Shown here: positions 16,672 through 25,225 of the stretch, in pieces
How the letters are laid out: each line of letters opens with the position of its first letter
How positions within the stretch are numbered: the first letter of the stretch is position 1
Source: Halobacillus litoralis
GTDB taxonomy: Bacteria > Bacillota > Bacilli > Bacillales > Halobacillaceae
Assembly: GCF_020524025.1 (NCBI RefSeq)
Contig: NZ_JAIVKN010000005.1
Location: 1-64,000, forward strand
DNA length: 64,000 nucleotides
Direction: 5' to 3'
Program-made: the position numbers and the translations under genes
Notes under the pieces: model-generated
Told to the model about the DNA's origin: nothing
The model's input: only the letters and a program-made list of their open reading frames with translations
Database searches by the model: none

Positions 16672-18087
16672 TTAGTTCAATTCGAATCGTTGGTTCAAAT
16701 CGCGCGAAAAGACCATTTTATTAACGGTAACTTTAAGTGTTGACGAATTTTTAAATTTCTTTGCATGGAAGTTGATATCACTTCGGTTATCATGACCATA
16801 CAATTCCCCTTTGGCGGTCAGACCGTCATTACTTTCTATACTTACACCTTTGATTTCGTGTTCCTGGGAATAGTTGTAGGCGTTGAATGGAGCTCCAATT
16901 AACTTTTCCTTTTGTTCATATTCATGTGGATTGTAGTTAAGCTGAAGACTCATATGCTCACTATTATGCAAGTCTATCCGGTTGAGCATAATGTCTGTTT
17001 CATGTGCTTCTCCAACTTTTTTATCCATGATGTCTGATGCATTTGTAAATGTTTCAAATTGCGTCAGGTCTACATTAAAGGAATAAGGGCGGTCCTCGCG
17101 AAGGTGAACAGAATCAATGACTAAAGAGATATCCTCTGGAACTTCTTTAACAGGCTGAAACCACCCTTCATAGACCTGATCTTCTTTTTCATTGTAGATG
17201 CGGGCAATAGGAATCTCTCTGCCGTCTTTGGTCTCCAGGTGTGCTTCTATGGTTTCATTGAACGTCACACCTTCTCCCTTGATTTTCATTTTTATCCTGC
17301 TGACATTCACTTTAAGCTCGACTTCCAAAGGCTCAATAACCAGCCCGTTATTGGAATAGACATCTTCAGAAGTGTACGTTTGAACGCTGTGTGCTTCTTT
17401 GTCATGGAAGTATCGAATAGGCATAGCTTCCGAACGGATGGTTGATCCATCTATACGCAGGTCCAGGGATGTTGGAATAGTCTGGTCATAGTCTTTATCC
17501 AGCATGGTCTGTTGGTAATCCCAATTTTCTGTAATTCCAGGTGTCTGAATAACACCATACAATCTGTTCTCAAACAGAATGATTTCTTTGGAATATATGT
17601 GATTGGAGTGGGTTTGAAAGGTCTCTTCTGTTGTATCTTCTGTTTTATCAATATGAACGGCCTCAAGGGTAGGGAGATTGTAAACAGGGCTGTTCTCCCC
17701 ATCCATTAAAGCGGACAGGTCAAGGCTGTAAAAGAGGTGAATGGTTTGTCCACTGTGCCATACTTCGTTAATCTGCATTCGTCCATTTCGTTTTGGCAGG
17801 ACAGCGGATTGTTGAGGAAGAGTAGTTAATCCCTCCTTGCGGGCAAGGGAAAGCCCTGGAATTTTGTCTTCGAAAAATTGGTTTACCTCTTCAAACGTCT
17901 CTGCTTTTTTCCATGTACCCGGTATATTTTCCATATCAACGGACTCAGCCTTCCTCATTGGCTGGGACGTTTCATTGTTGGTCAGCTTTCCTTTACTGTC
18001 ACTAGTAAAGACGTAAATACCCGCAGCGAAAATAATCATCGATATGACAATAATCCACGATTTCTTTTTACTGGTGCTTTTTTTCAT
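16672..18087 (-). CDS. Membrane-anchored extracellular protein of unknown function
   Basis: The protein has 471 residues. A Lys/Ser-rich start is followed by one transmembrane helix (WIIVISMIIFAAGIYVF, about residues 10-27); the rest is a hydrophilic, beta-rich ectodomain with no Cys. The layout (short cytoplasmic tail, one helix, large exterior) recalls DUF4179-like proteins, some of which are ECF anti-sigma factors, but I cannot assign it. AAAGGA lies 11 bases before the ATG. No sigma gene is adjacent. Confidence 0.7.
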   Translation of the reverse strand: MKKSTSKKKSWIIVISMIIFAAGIYVFTSDSKGKLTNNETSQPMRKAESVDMENIPGTWKKAETFEEVNQFFEDKIPGLSLARKEGLTTLPQQSAVLPKRNGRMQINEVWHSGQTIHLFYSLDLSALMDGENSPVYNLPTLEAVHIDKTEDTTEETFQTHSNHIYSKEIILFENRLYGVIQTPGITENWDYQQTMLDKDYDQTIPTSLDLRIDGSTIRSEAMPIRYFHDKEAHSVQTYTSEDVYSNNGLVIEPLEVELKVNVSRIKMKIKGEGVTFNETIEAHLETKDGREIPIARIYNEKEDQVYEGWFQPVKEVPEDISLVIDSVHLREDRPYSFNVDLTQFETFTNASDIMDKKVGEAHETDIMLNRIDLHNSEHMSLQLNYNPHEYEQKEKLIGAPFNAYNYSQEHEIKGVSIESNDGLTAKGELYGHDNRSDINFHAKKFKNSSTLKVTVNKMVFSRDLNQRFELN

Positions 18088-18186
18088 ATGTAAATAAAAT
18101 CCTTTCTATTCATTGAATACTTGTTTGGGAAAGATATCTCAATCCACCTTCTATAATAACAGAATATTCAGATGAATAAGAGGGCA

Positions 18187-18219
18187 TAAAAATAACCTGC
18201 GCAGATAACGCAGGTTATT
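18187..18219 (-). terminator. Terminator of a 56-residue gene
   Basis: On the minus strand AATAACCTGC pairs with GCAGGTTATT and is followed by a T run; it overlaps the stop codon of the small gene. Confidence 0.8.
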
Positions 18220-18385
18220 CCGGGTGGTCTGAGTAGTGGTGGTACATAGCATCACTTTCTGAATGGTCTTCACTATCTTCTCTCTGGTGTGAAAATGCCT
18301 GGTTGTACCGCATCGGTTTATTAAATATTTGAGCCATTTCATTGGTTTGTTCTACTGTTCCACGTCTTGTTTTCTTTTCTGTCAT
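18215..18385 (-). CDS. Small hydrophilic protein, 56 residues
   Basis: The protein begins MTEKKTRRGTVEQTNEMAQI and ends YHHYSDHPE. It is highly charged with no membrane segment and has a His/Asp/Glu-rich tail. AAAGGAGGA lies 9 bases before the ATG and its own terminator follows, so it is very probably a real gene. I do not recognise the family. Confidence 0.75.
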   Translation of the reverse strand: MTEKKTRRGTVEQTNEMAQIFNKPMRYNQAFSHQREDSEDHSESDAMYHHYSDHPE

Positions 18386-18477
18386 AAACGATTCCTCCTT
18401 TTAAGGTAGTCTTCCTTAATAGCAAAGAATTAAACTCTTTTATGATTCACCCAGAGTTGAAAAGGAGAAGGCAGTAA

Positions 18478-18618
18478 ATGACATGGACTTCATTTAACAA
18501 AACGATATTGGAGAAGAACCATACACTGGTAAAGATCTGCAGTTCATTTGATACAATGCGTAATGAAGATATAGAGAAGGCTTTGGTAAGCGATGGCCTT
18601 CCTCCATTTAAGAAGTAG
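18478..18618 (+). CDS. Small protein, 46 residues
   Basis: The ORF begins MTWTSFNKTILEKNHTLVKI and ends LPPFKK. AAAAGGAGAAGG lies about 8 bases before the ATG. It precedes the Nudix gene by 99 bases on the same strand and could share its transcript. It has one Cys and no signal or membrane segment. Family not recognised. Confidence 0.6.
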   Translation: MTWTSFNKTILEKNHTLVKICSSFDTMRNEDIEKALVSDGLPPFKK

Positions 18619-18717
18619 TCTTCCAGATAGGAGAGGGTGAAAAATTAGAGAGAAGTATCTGGGATCAGGTGATTGTTTAGAACAACGTTTCAAGAAAATG
18701 GAAGGGTGGGATGATTG

Positions 18718-19320
18718 ATGGCAGAGATGTTAACGATTTTTGATGATGAAGGCACACCTAAAGGAACAAAAGAGCGGGAAAAGGTACATAAAGACGGTGA
18801 CTGGCACGAAACGTTCCACTGTTGGTTTTTCAAAAAAGAAAACGAAAGGGTTCAACTTTTATTTCAGCAGCGGTCACAAGACAAAAAAGATTTCCCGGGG
18901 TTATTTGATATTACAGCGGCTGGACATATAGGGGCAGATGAAAATTTAGTTGATGCTGGGTTAAGGGAAATAGAGGAAGAATTGGGAGTTCAGACAAATA
19001 TTGAGGACCTTATCTATACGGGCGTCTATAATGAAGAACTTACCGATAAAGCTATAGTGGACAGAGAAATCTGCCATGTGTATTTGTATCCGTGCCCTGA
19101 CTCCCTTCTTTTTCAACTTGGAGATGAAGTGCAGGATGTTATACAGGTTCCGTTAGAAAAGGTGGAAACTCTAGTAGAGGGGACAAAGGAAACGGTCCAT
19201 GGATACTCGCTCATTCACAAAAACAAACGTGAAATGAAGAGAGTAGATATGGTTCCCCATGAAATTGATTATGAACGATATATCATTTCCTCTGTCTCCC
19301 AATATGTCGAAAAACTTTGA
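18718..19320 (+). CDS. Nudix hydrolase
   Basis: The protein has 200 residues. The Nudix box is GHIGADENLVDAGLREIEEE, matching G-x5-E-x7-R-E-x2-E-E, near residue 63. The N-terminus (LTIFDDEGTPKGTKEREKVH) and the W-H-E-T-F-H-C-W-F motif resemble the isopentenyl-diphosphate isomerase-like Nudix branch, often annotated as a hydrolase of unknown substrate. The ATG at 18718 follows GGAAGGGTGGG. The next gene has its own promoter inside the 3' end of this one. Confidence 0.88.
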   Translation: MAEMLTIFDDEGTPKGTKEREKVHKDGDWHETFHCWFFKKENERVQLLFQQRSQDKKDFPGLFDITAAGHIGADENLVDAGLREIEEELGVQTNIEDLIYTGVYNEELTDKAIVDREICHVYLYPCPDSLLFQLGDEVQDVIQVPLEKVETLVEGTKETVHGYSLIHKNKREMKRVDMVPHEIDYERYIISSVSQYVEKL

Positions 19321-19361
19321 CAATATTCACTGAATGTCTATATAATTTTTGATTATATAGA
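19317..19361 (+). promoter_or_regulatory. Consensus promoter with overlapping palindromic operator
   Basis: TTGACA (19317-19322) and TATAAT (19341-19346) are separated by 18 bases. A perfect inverted repeat, TCTATATAAT at 19337-19346 and ATTATATAGA at 19352-19361 with a 5-base centre, covers the -10 and the expected start site. Such placement suits repression. The TTGACA overlaps the stop of the Nudix gene. Confidence 0.6.
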
Positions 19362-19378
19362 GAGAAGGGAGCCGACTG

Positions 19379-20527
19379 ATGAAGCAAACATCTTTTGAAA
19401 CAAAGGTGGTCCATTATAAAACGGACCAAAACCAAGTAACGAACAGCAAAAGCACGCCTATATATCAAACTTCAGCCTTTACATTTAAGGATTTAGATCA
19501 TTTGGAGAGTTACTATGAAGGGGACAGTCCATATTTGTACAGCCGTGAAAGAAATCCTAACACGGAGGAACTGGCAGGAACTGTAGCTCAACTGGAGGGG
19601 GCGCCTTCAGGTTTAGCTACATCTTCAGGAATGTCTGCCATTCTTGCAGGTATCCTTTCTGTGTGTAAACCTGGCGATCATTTAGTAGCAGCAGAAGATG
19701 TTTACGGTGGGTCTCACAAGCTGATTACAAAAGAATTGGAAACATTCGGAATAGATGTGACAATGGTTTCTTTTGCTCAATTAGAGTTTGTGGAGGACGC
19801 AGTGAATGAGCAGACGAAGCTATTGTATACAGAATCTATATCCAACCCATTTTTACGAGTTGAGAACTTAACTGGGTTGAATCAGCTCGCAAAGAAAAAG
19901 GGAATTAAGCTGATGGTCGATAATACATTTGCAACCCCGTATCTGCTTCAGCCTTATGCGCAGGGAATCGACCTTGTTGTCCATAGTGGCACAAAGTATA
20001 TTGGCGGCCACAGTGACGTGACGTGCGGAGTGCTGGTAGGTGAAGAGACGCTGGTTGAGAAAGCAAGGCAGAAAATAGTGACCTTGGGAGCAAACCTTAG
20101 TCCGTTTGAGGCATGGTTGACCCAGAGGGGGGCCAAAACTCTGGGACTTCGCATGAAACAGCAGTCATTTAATGCCGGTAAAGTCGCGCTTGCTCTTAGA
20201 GAACACGGATCTGTTCGTAAGGTATATTACCCGGAAAATGTTTCTGAGCGAGGGAACGGAGCGATTGTGACGATAGAGCTGGATCGAACAGTGAACATTG
20301 AAACCTTCTTTAAATCACTTGGCTGGATTAAAATTGCGCCTACACTAGCAGGAGTGGAGACGACGTTATCCTACCCTGTACGTACATCCCACCGTGCTTT
20401 ATCGGATGTTGAAAGGGAGAACATCGGGATTAATGATTATGTCATTCGAATATCAATTGGAATAGAAGACCACGAGGATATTATTGCTCAGCTTACCTCT
20501 ACGATTGATCAATCACTAAATGTCTAG
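19379..20527 (+). CDS. PLP enzyme of the Cys/Met family (cystathionine synthase/lyase type)
   Basis: The protein has 382 residues, the normal length for trans-sulfuration enzymes. The PLP lysine lies in VVHSGTKYIGGHSDV near residue 204, and the substrate/cofactor motifs YSRERNPN and SSGMSAI match the family. MetI, MetC and methionine gamma-lyase branches cannot be separated here. GAAGGGAG lies 8 bases before the ATG. It has a strong promoter with an operator-like palindrome; no S-box or T-box leader is seen. A terminator at 20585 ends the unit. Confidence 0.88.
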   Translation: MKQTSFETKVVHYKTDQNQVTNSKSTPIYQTSAFTFKDLDHLESYYEGDSPYLYSRERNPNTEELAGTVAQLEGAPSGLATSSGMSAILAGILSVCKPGDHLVAAEDVYGGSHKLITKELETFGIDVTMVSFAQLEFVEDAVNEQTKLLYTESISNPFLRVENLTGLNQLAKKKGIKLMVDNTFATPYLLQPYAQGIDLVVHSGTKYIGGHSDVTCGVLVGEETLVEKARQKIVTLGANLSPFEAWLTQRGAKTLGLRMKQQSFNAGKVALALREHGSVRKVYYPENVSERGNGAIVTIELDRTVNIETFFKSLGWIKIAPTLAGVETTLSYPVRTSHRALSDVERENIGINDYVIRISIGIEDHEDIIAQLTSTIDQSLNV

Positions 20528-20584
20528 CTGCTTATCAATAATCCAAGGGGCAAGCCAAAGATGAAGACTTTATTCTCTAGAAAG

Positions 20585-20613
20585 AACGGCTGTCATTGTA
20601 ACAGCCGTTTTTT
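20585..20613 (+). terminator. Terminator of the Cys/Met enzyme gene
   Basis: AACGGCTGT pairs with ACAGCCGTT around a short loop, followed by T7. Confidence 0.85.
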
Positions 20614-20787
20614 TATGCATTAGATTAGAAGAATATTCAAGAAATGGACAAATTGATGAAATTTATCATATATTCTAAAAATTTTTATAAAGCTAAAAAA
20701 ACCTCTGTGAAGGGGTTTTAAGAGTTTTATGAGAGGGAAAGAGTACGTTAGATAGTTGGTTGTAGAGACTTCTGCCATCAAATTCTA

Positions 20788-20816
20788 TTCAAAATTAAGT
20801 CTACCTGTGCTATAAT
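20788..20816 (+). promoter_or_regulatory. Sigma-A promoter of the symporter unit
   Basis: TTCAAA (20788-20793), a 17-base spacer, and TATAAT (20811-20816) preceded by TG (extended -10). It lies about 190 bases before the symporter start, implying a long leader. Bases 20614-20787 hold nothing else I can support. Confidence 0.65.
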
Positions 20817-20822
20817 TTATAA

Positions 20823-20930
20823 AGCACGAATCGAACACACTATGGTTGCAACCAATAGACTGAGAGAATTTCATATGTAAACACGCAAAACCCGAGAGGT
20901 ACAACGCTCCATTAGCGTACGTCTTTTTTT
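20823..20930 (+). ncRNA. Possible leader RNA/attenuator upstream of the symporter
   Basis: Between the promoter and the symporter gene the leader contains a GGTTGCAACC palindrome, an ACGCT/AGCGT hairpin at about 20905-20919 and then T7 at about 20924, with a second T tract near 20935. This layout fits a short RNA ending in a weak terminator before the gene. It matches no riboswitch class I know: no T-box, S-box or purine motif is visible. Confidence 0.4.
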
Positions 20931-20968
20931 AATGCTTTTTTTCAATGAATTTTTCGAAAAAAATAACT

Positions 20969-20982
20969 AGAAAGCGTTTTCA
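20969..20982 (+). promoter_or_regulatory. Catabolite-responsive element (cre)
   Basis: AGAAAGCGTTTTCA, read on the opposite strand as TGAAAACGCTTTCT, matches the CcpA consensus TGWAANCGNTNWCA at 13 of 14 positions. It lies downstream of the promoter and 25 bases before the symporter start, a roadblock position. Confidence 0.6.
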
Positions 20983-21006
20983 TTTTTGTTCGTAGGAGGT
21001 TACGTC

Positions 21007-22245
21007 ATGAAATTAACAACCAAGATCTTTATAGGTTTAGCACTGGGTGCTCTGGTAGGCCTGGGTCTGCATCTTGCTGCACCTGATTTGTTCACTACTC
21101 TAGATGCTTATGTATTCAGTCCTTTAGGGACCGTATTCTTAAATCTAATTAAAATGCTTGTTGTTCCAATAGTGTTCTTTTCAATTACTCTTGGTACAGC
21201 TTCCCTGGGTGATCCAAAAAAATTAGGGAGAATCGGCGGAAAAACGATCGCTTTCTTTCTTGTGACGACAACGATTGCAATCTCAATCGCTATCAGTCTT
21301 GCTTATCTCTTCCAGCCCGGAAATATCGATATTGACACGGCGGGAGCAGAATATGAGTCAAAAGAAGCTCCTGGTGTTGTAGAAACCTTCACTAATATTA
21401 TCCCTACCAATCCAATTCAATCGATGACGGATGGAAACATGCTTCAGATTATTGCCTTCGCTATCTTTATCGGGTTTGCTTTAGCAATGCTAGGGAAGAA
21501 AACAGAAGGCATTTACAAGCTCGTCGAACAAGGAAATGAAATTATGATGTTCCTTGTTAACTTGATTATGCGCTTTGCTCCTTATGGTGCTTTCGGTCTT
21601 CTAGCTTCAGCAATTGGCACGATGGGGATTGACGGAATGCAGGCAATGGGTATGTACATGTTTGTTGTCATCCTTGGATTATTTATTCATGCACTGGTCA
21701 CCTATGGTTCTGCTGTTTCTTTCCTGGGTAAAATGAGTCCAGTGAAATTCTTCAAAGGCTTTTTCCCTGCGATGACAGTAGGTTTTAGTACATCCAGCAG
21801 TAGTTCAACTCTTCCTGTTTCTATGAAAACGGCTCAGGAAAACTTGAACGTACCTAAGCCAGTCAGCAGTTTTGTTCAACCTCTGGGTGCAACCATTAAC
21901 ATGGATGGCACGGCAATTATGCAGGGGGTAGCGACCATTTTTATTGCTCAAGTATATGGAACTGATTTATCTTTTGCTTCCCTGATCATGGTTGTACTGA
22001 CAGCCGTTCTTGCTAGTATCGGTACTGCAGGTGTTCCTGGTGTCGGCTTAATCATGCTCGCGATGGTGCTGAATCAAGTTTCCCTTCCAGTTGAGGGAAT
22101 TGCATTGATTATCGGTATTGACCGACTTCTTGATATGACCCGGACAGCTCTTAATATTACCGGTGATGCGGCATGTGCAGTTGTCGTTGCCGAATCTGAA
22201 AGAAAGCACGATGTTGATCAAGAAGCACAACGTATGCAAGCATAA
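21007..22245 (+). CDS. Glutamate/dicarboxylate:cation symporter (DAACS family)
   Basis: The protein has 412 residues and eight helices plus two re-entrant loops. Signature motifs are the serine-rich GFSTSSSSSTLPVS, NMDGTAIMQG (substrate and cation site) and the late GIDRLLDMTRTALNITGD. This is the GltP/GltT/DctA family, taking up glutamate, aspartate or C4-dicarboxylates with H+ or Na+. TAGGAGG lies 7 bases before the ATG at 21007; an upstream start adds seven residues. A cre site implies CcpA repression. Confidence 0.92.
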   Translation: MKLTTKIFIGLALGALVGLGLHLAAPDLFTTLDAYVFSPLGTVFLNLIKMLVVPIVFFSITLGTASLGDPKKLGRIGGKTIAFFLVTTTIAISIAISLAYLFQPGNIDIDTAGAEYESKEAPGVVETFTNIIPTNPIQSMTDGNMLQIIAFAIFIGFALAMLGKKTEGIYKLVEQGNEIMMFLVNLIMRFAPYGAFGLLASAIGTMGIDGMQAMGMYMFVVILGLFIHALVTYGSAVSFLGKMSPVKFFKGFFPAMTVGFSTSSSSSTLPVSMKTAQENLNVPKPVSSFVQPLGATINMDGTAIMQGVATIFIAQVYGTDLSFASLIMVVLTAVLASIGTAGVPGVGLIMLAMVLNQVSLPVEGIALIIGIDRLLDMTRTALNITGDAACAVVVAESERKHDVDQEAQRMQA

Positions 22246-22258
22246 ACGGAATATAAGA

Positions 22259-22287
22259 AAAGCGCAACCCTATGGTTGCGCTTTTTT
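22259..22287 (+). terminator. Terminator of the symporter gene
   Basis: AAAGCGCAACC pairs with GGTTGCGCTTT around CTAT and is followed by a T run. Confidence 0.88.
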
Positions 22288-22489
22288 TAGTTTGTTTAAA
22301 TTAAAAAAAGGTAAATCATTCACCTTGTATGGAGATGGAGATATAGGGGAGGTTTTGTCGAAGGGGAGGGTTCTTTATAGATGGAAGAGAATATTAAAAT
22401 ACCCTTATTCCACAGGCTGCAGGCGTCACGTGTAACCTCAGCTTATGATGGGTATAGTAGTAGATAGATAATTTGGAAGAGGTGATTGG

Positions 22490-22711
22490 ATGTTTTATTC
22501 GGTGACGTTTCAAAAAATCATTTACTTAACAGGGATTGGAATTATTATTGGAGCGATCGTGGGCTTCTCGTCCGTTTTGGGATTTGATCTTGATGGATCA
22601 GTCTTTGTGCTTTCGATGTTTTTAAGCATTCTAAGTGTTTATGTTACAGCTATGTACGCAGAACTTTATCATATTCGAGAGGCCATTAACAAACAAAGGA
22701 AAGGGCTCTGA
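22490..22711 (+). CDS. Small membrane protein, two helices
   Basis: The protein has 73 residues with two hydrophobic segments (about 10-30 and 36-55) and a charged C-terminus (EAINKQRKGL). GGAAGAGG lies 7 bases before the ATG. Its stop abuts the stop of the opposing small membrane gene with no spacer. Family not recognised. Confidence 0.7.
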   Translation: MFYSVTFQKIIYLTGIGIIIGAIVGFSSVLGFDLDGSVFVLSMFLSILSVYVTAMYAELYHIREAINKQRKGL

Positions 22712-22873
22712 TTAAGATCCGAATTCCAAAACGAAGCTGTATAGCAGCAAACCTATATAAAGAATAGCAATGACTGCAATGGTCCAGTAAGTGCCTCTGG
22801 TGACTTTTTTAAATATAACAAAAAAAGTTGCTGTGACAACAGATAGGATGAAATACCAGTAGAGCAGATCCAT
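22712..22873 (-). CDS. Small membrane protein, 53 residues
   Basis: The ORF begins MDLLYWYFILSVVTATFFVI and ends YSFVLEFGS. It has two hydrophobic helices separated by a basic loop (FKKVTRG). AAAGGAGAGG lies 7 bases before the ATG on the minus strand. It converges with, and directly abuts, another two-helix small protein. No family recognised. Confidence 0.7.
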   Translation of the reverse strand: MDLLYWYFILSVVTATFFVIFKKVTRGTYWTIAVIAILYIGLLLYSFVLEFGS

Positions 22874-23027
22874 TTTGTTCCTCTCCTTTCTTTATTATCA
22901 TAAGGACTTTTAGGTTACCAGGCAAGTTACTGTTTATCCTTGTAAGGCAATGGGAAAAAGAGAAGGGTAGCAGCTATGCGGGCGGAGGGAGGGTGTTTCG
23001 GTTGGTTATGAATTGGGACGGTGTTCC

Positions 23028-23588
23028 ATGAACATATTTGAGCTTTTGTTTTTGGTTGTGACAGTGATCTGGCTTGCCGAGTTTTTGATTTTTCGGAATG
23101 ACCGTTCTTCCCAAGAAGGGGGATCACATGAGCGCCGCTCCTTCCTGCTCATATTGACAGCTGTGATCCTGGCTCTTGGTGTGTCTCTATTTATGAGGGA
23201 GTGGGAATTTGGTATTGTCGCCGCCCGTTGGATCTGGTGGACAGGTTTACTCTTATATACTGCAGGTGTGGGTCTCAGGTACTGGGGGATTCTCCATTTA
23301 AAAGATCAATTCACAAGAAATGTTTCCGTTAATCAGGGAGACCGGCTTGTAAGTACGGGGCCATATAGATTACTGAGACACCCCTTATACACTGGATTGT
23401 TTTTTATAGTTATTGGTTTCTGTATAGGAATTGGAAACCTTTATACAGCATTCTTTTTTGGAATACTCGTCACGATCGCCTTACTACATAGAATTAGACT
23501 GGAAGAAGCGATGCTGGTGAGGGAGCATGGAGATAAATACAAGGAATGGTGCCGTAAAAGATACCGTCTTATACCTTTTGTCTATTAA
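23028..23588 (+). CDS. Isoprenylcysteine methyltransferase-like membrane protein
   Basis: The protein has 186 residues and four or five helices. The C-terminal motif STGPYRLLRHPLYTGLF and the later RLEEAMLVREHGDKYKEW are the signature of the ICMT/PEMT membrane methyltransferase family, which binds S-adenosylmethionine at the membrane. The ATG at 23028 follows GGGACGG. It lies 17 bases before a carotenoid-type desaturase and probably shares its transcript. In carotenoid-making Bacillaceae it might modify a lipid or carotenoid; this is inference. Confidence 0.8.
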   Translation: MNIFELLFLVVTVIWLAEFLIFRNDRSSQEGGSHERRSFLLILTAVILALGVSLFMREWEFGIVAARWIWWTGLLLYTAGVGLRYWGILHLKDQFTRNVSVNQGDRLVSTGPYRLLRHPLYTGLFFIVIGFCIGIGNLYTAFFFGILVTIALLHRIRLEEAMLVREHGDKYKEWCRKRYRLIPFVY

Positions 23589-23605
23589 ATTTGGAGGTGG
23601 ATGAG

Positions 23606-25111
23606 TTGAACAAGAAAAAAGCAATCATTGTTGGAGCAGGTTTAGGTGGTCTGTCAGCTGCAATTCGATTAACAGCGGATGGTTATGATGTAAAAGTGAT
23701 AGAGAAAAACAGCAATATTGGCGGGAAACTGAACAGACGTGAAGGGAAAGGGTTTACGTTTGATACAGGACCGTCCATTTTGACGATGCCGTGGGTATTG
23801 GAACAATTGTTTGAAAGCGTACACCGCCGCCTCGAAGACTATATTACTGTTGAGCGTGTAGAGCCTCAATGGCGAACGTTCTTTGAGGATGGTACACAGC
23901 TCGACATTACAAGTGACCTGCCAAACATGCTAGAAGAAATGGCGAAAGTAACGAACAGGCCGAATCGAAAACTGACGGATTTCTTGTCCTACAGTCAGGA
24001 TATGTATGAGCTTTGTATGAAGAGTTTCTATAAATACAGTATCCAGGACTTAAAAGATCTGAAAAAACATCATAAGTTGAGTGAATTGTTCCAAATGGAT
24101 CCTATGAATACGGTGGCTAAATCCACCCATAAGCATTTTGATAACAAGTATCTTGAACAAATCTTTAATTATTTCATGATGTATGTGGGGTCTAATCCTT
24201 ATGCCACACCGGCAATTTTAAATCAGCTTGTTTATGTGCAGCTGGGTCTTGGAATTCATTACGTTAAAGGCGGTATGTATAAAATCGCAGAAGCCATGGG
24301 GCGTTTGATGGAGGAGCTCCGGGTCGATGTTCAATTGAATACCCCTGTTCAACGTTTGGTTGTTGAGGGTGACCGTGTAACTGGTGTGGAGACGGAAGAT
24401 GGAACAGTACATGAAGCAGATATTGTTGTATCCAATTTAGAAGTGATCCCTGCTTACCGTAAGCTTGCGCCACAGAGTTCAAAAGTGAAGAAAGAAACAA
24501 AATCACTTGAGAAGAAATTTGAACCGACTGTATCGGGGCTTGTTCTTCTATTAGGGACAGACCGCAAATTTGAGAACCTAAAGCATCATAACTTCCTTTT
24601 CTCTGAAGACCCTGAAAAAGAGTTTAAGCAAATTTTTGATGAAGGAAAGCCTGCGGATGATCCAACCATCTATATTGGCATATCAGCACGCTCCGATGAT
24701 TCCCAGGCACCAGAAGGGAAAGACAACTTGTTTATATTGACACATGTTCCTCCGCTGGAAAACAAAAAACGCAAACCTATTGATTGGGACGCATACCGTG
24801 AGAAGGTTCTCGATAAGCTTGAACGAATGGGAATGGAAGGTCTGCGCGAATCCATAGAGTTTGAATACCGCTTTACCCCGGAAGATTTAGAGGCGTTGTA
24901 TGGTCCAAATGGCGGATCGATCTATGGAATCGCTGCGGACCGCAAATCCAATGGTGGCTTTAAAATTCCTTCTAAAAGTCAAATTTACGATGGTCTGTAT
25001 TTCGTCGGTGGTTCGACGCACCCGGGTGGCGGGGTTCCGATGGTGACGCTTTCCGGTCAATTGACAGCTGACTTAATTAAGGAACGTGAAAACGAACCGG
25101 TTCATCAATAA
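23606..25111 (+). CDS. Phytoene desaturase family FAD oxidoreductase (CrtI/CrtN/CrtP-like)
   Basis: The protein has 501 residues. The dinucleotide motif IIVGAGLGGLSAAIRL is at residues 5-20, followed by NIGGKLNRREGKGFTFDTGP. The C-terminal FAD motif is GLYFVGGSTHPGGGVPMVTL, typical of carotenoid desaturases and the related CrtP oxygenases and CrtO-type ketolases. GGAGGTGG lies 5 bases before the chosen TTG. No phytoene/diapophytoene synthase is nearby, so it is either a lone second desaturase/oxidase or part of a split pathway. Confidence 0.85.
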   Translation: MNKKKAIIVGAGLGGLSAAIRLTADGYDVKVIEKNSNIGGKLNRREGKGFTFDTGPSILTMPWVLEQLFESVHRRLEDYITVERVEPQWRTFFEDGTQLDITSDLPNMLEEMAKVTNRPNRKLTDFLSYSQDMYELCMKSFYKYSIQDLKDLKKHHKLSELFQMDPMNTVAKSTHKHFDNKYLEQIFNYFMMYVGSNPYATPAILNQLVYVQLGLGIHYVKGGMYKIAEAMGRLMEELRVDVQLNTPVQRLVVEGDRVTGVETEDGTVHEADIVVSNLEVIPAYRKLAPQSSKVKKETKSLEKKFEPTVSGLVLLLGTDRKFENLKHHNFLFSEDPEKEFKQIFDEGKPADDPTIYIGISARSDDSQAPEGKDNLFILTHVPPLENKKRKPIDWDAYREKVLDKLERMGMEGLRESIEFEYRFTPEDLEALYGPNGGSIYGIAADRKSNGGFKIPSKSQIYDGLYFVGGSTHPGGGVPMVTLSGQLTADLIKERENEPVHQ

Positions 25112-25122
25112 TTTAATCAGGG

Positions 25123-25153
25123 AAGGTCAGCTTTTATTAGCTGGCCTTTTTTT
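25123..25153 (+). terminator. Terminator of the ICMT-desaturase unit
   Basis: AAGGTCAGCT pairs with AGCTGGCCTT around a short loop, followed by T7. Confidence 0.8.
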
Positions 25154-25225
25154 ACTGTTTATTCTTTTGGAGTGGGGGGAATGGTTGAGGAGATTAAGAA
25201 GGAGTTTGATTGAAGGAGTTTTTTG

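Noticed and set aside
20690-20725. Minus-strand terminator (AACC..GGTT with T7)
   Set aside because: The stem is short with mismatches and there is no minus-strand gene to end there.
20823-20930. T-box, S-box or c-di-GMP riboswitch before the symporter
   Set aside because: None of the conserved motifs of those classes is present; kept only as an unnamed leader.
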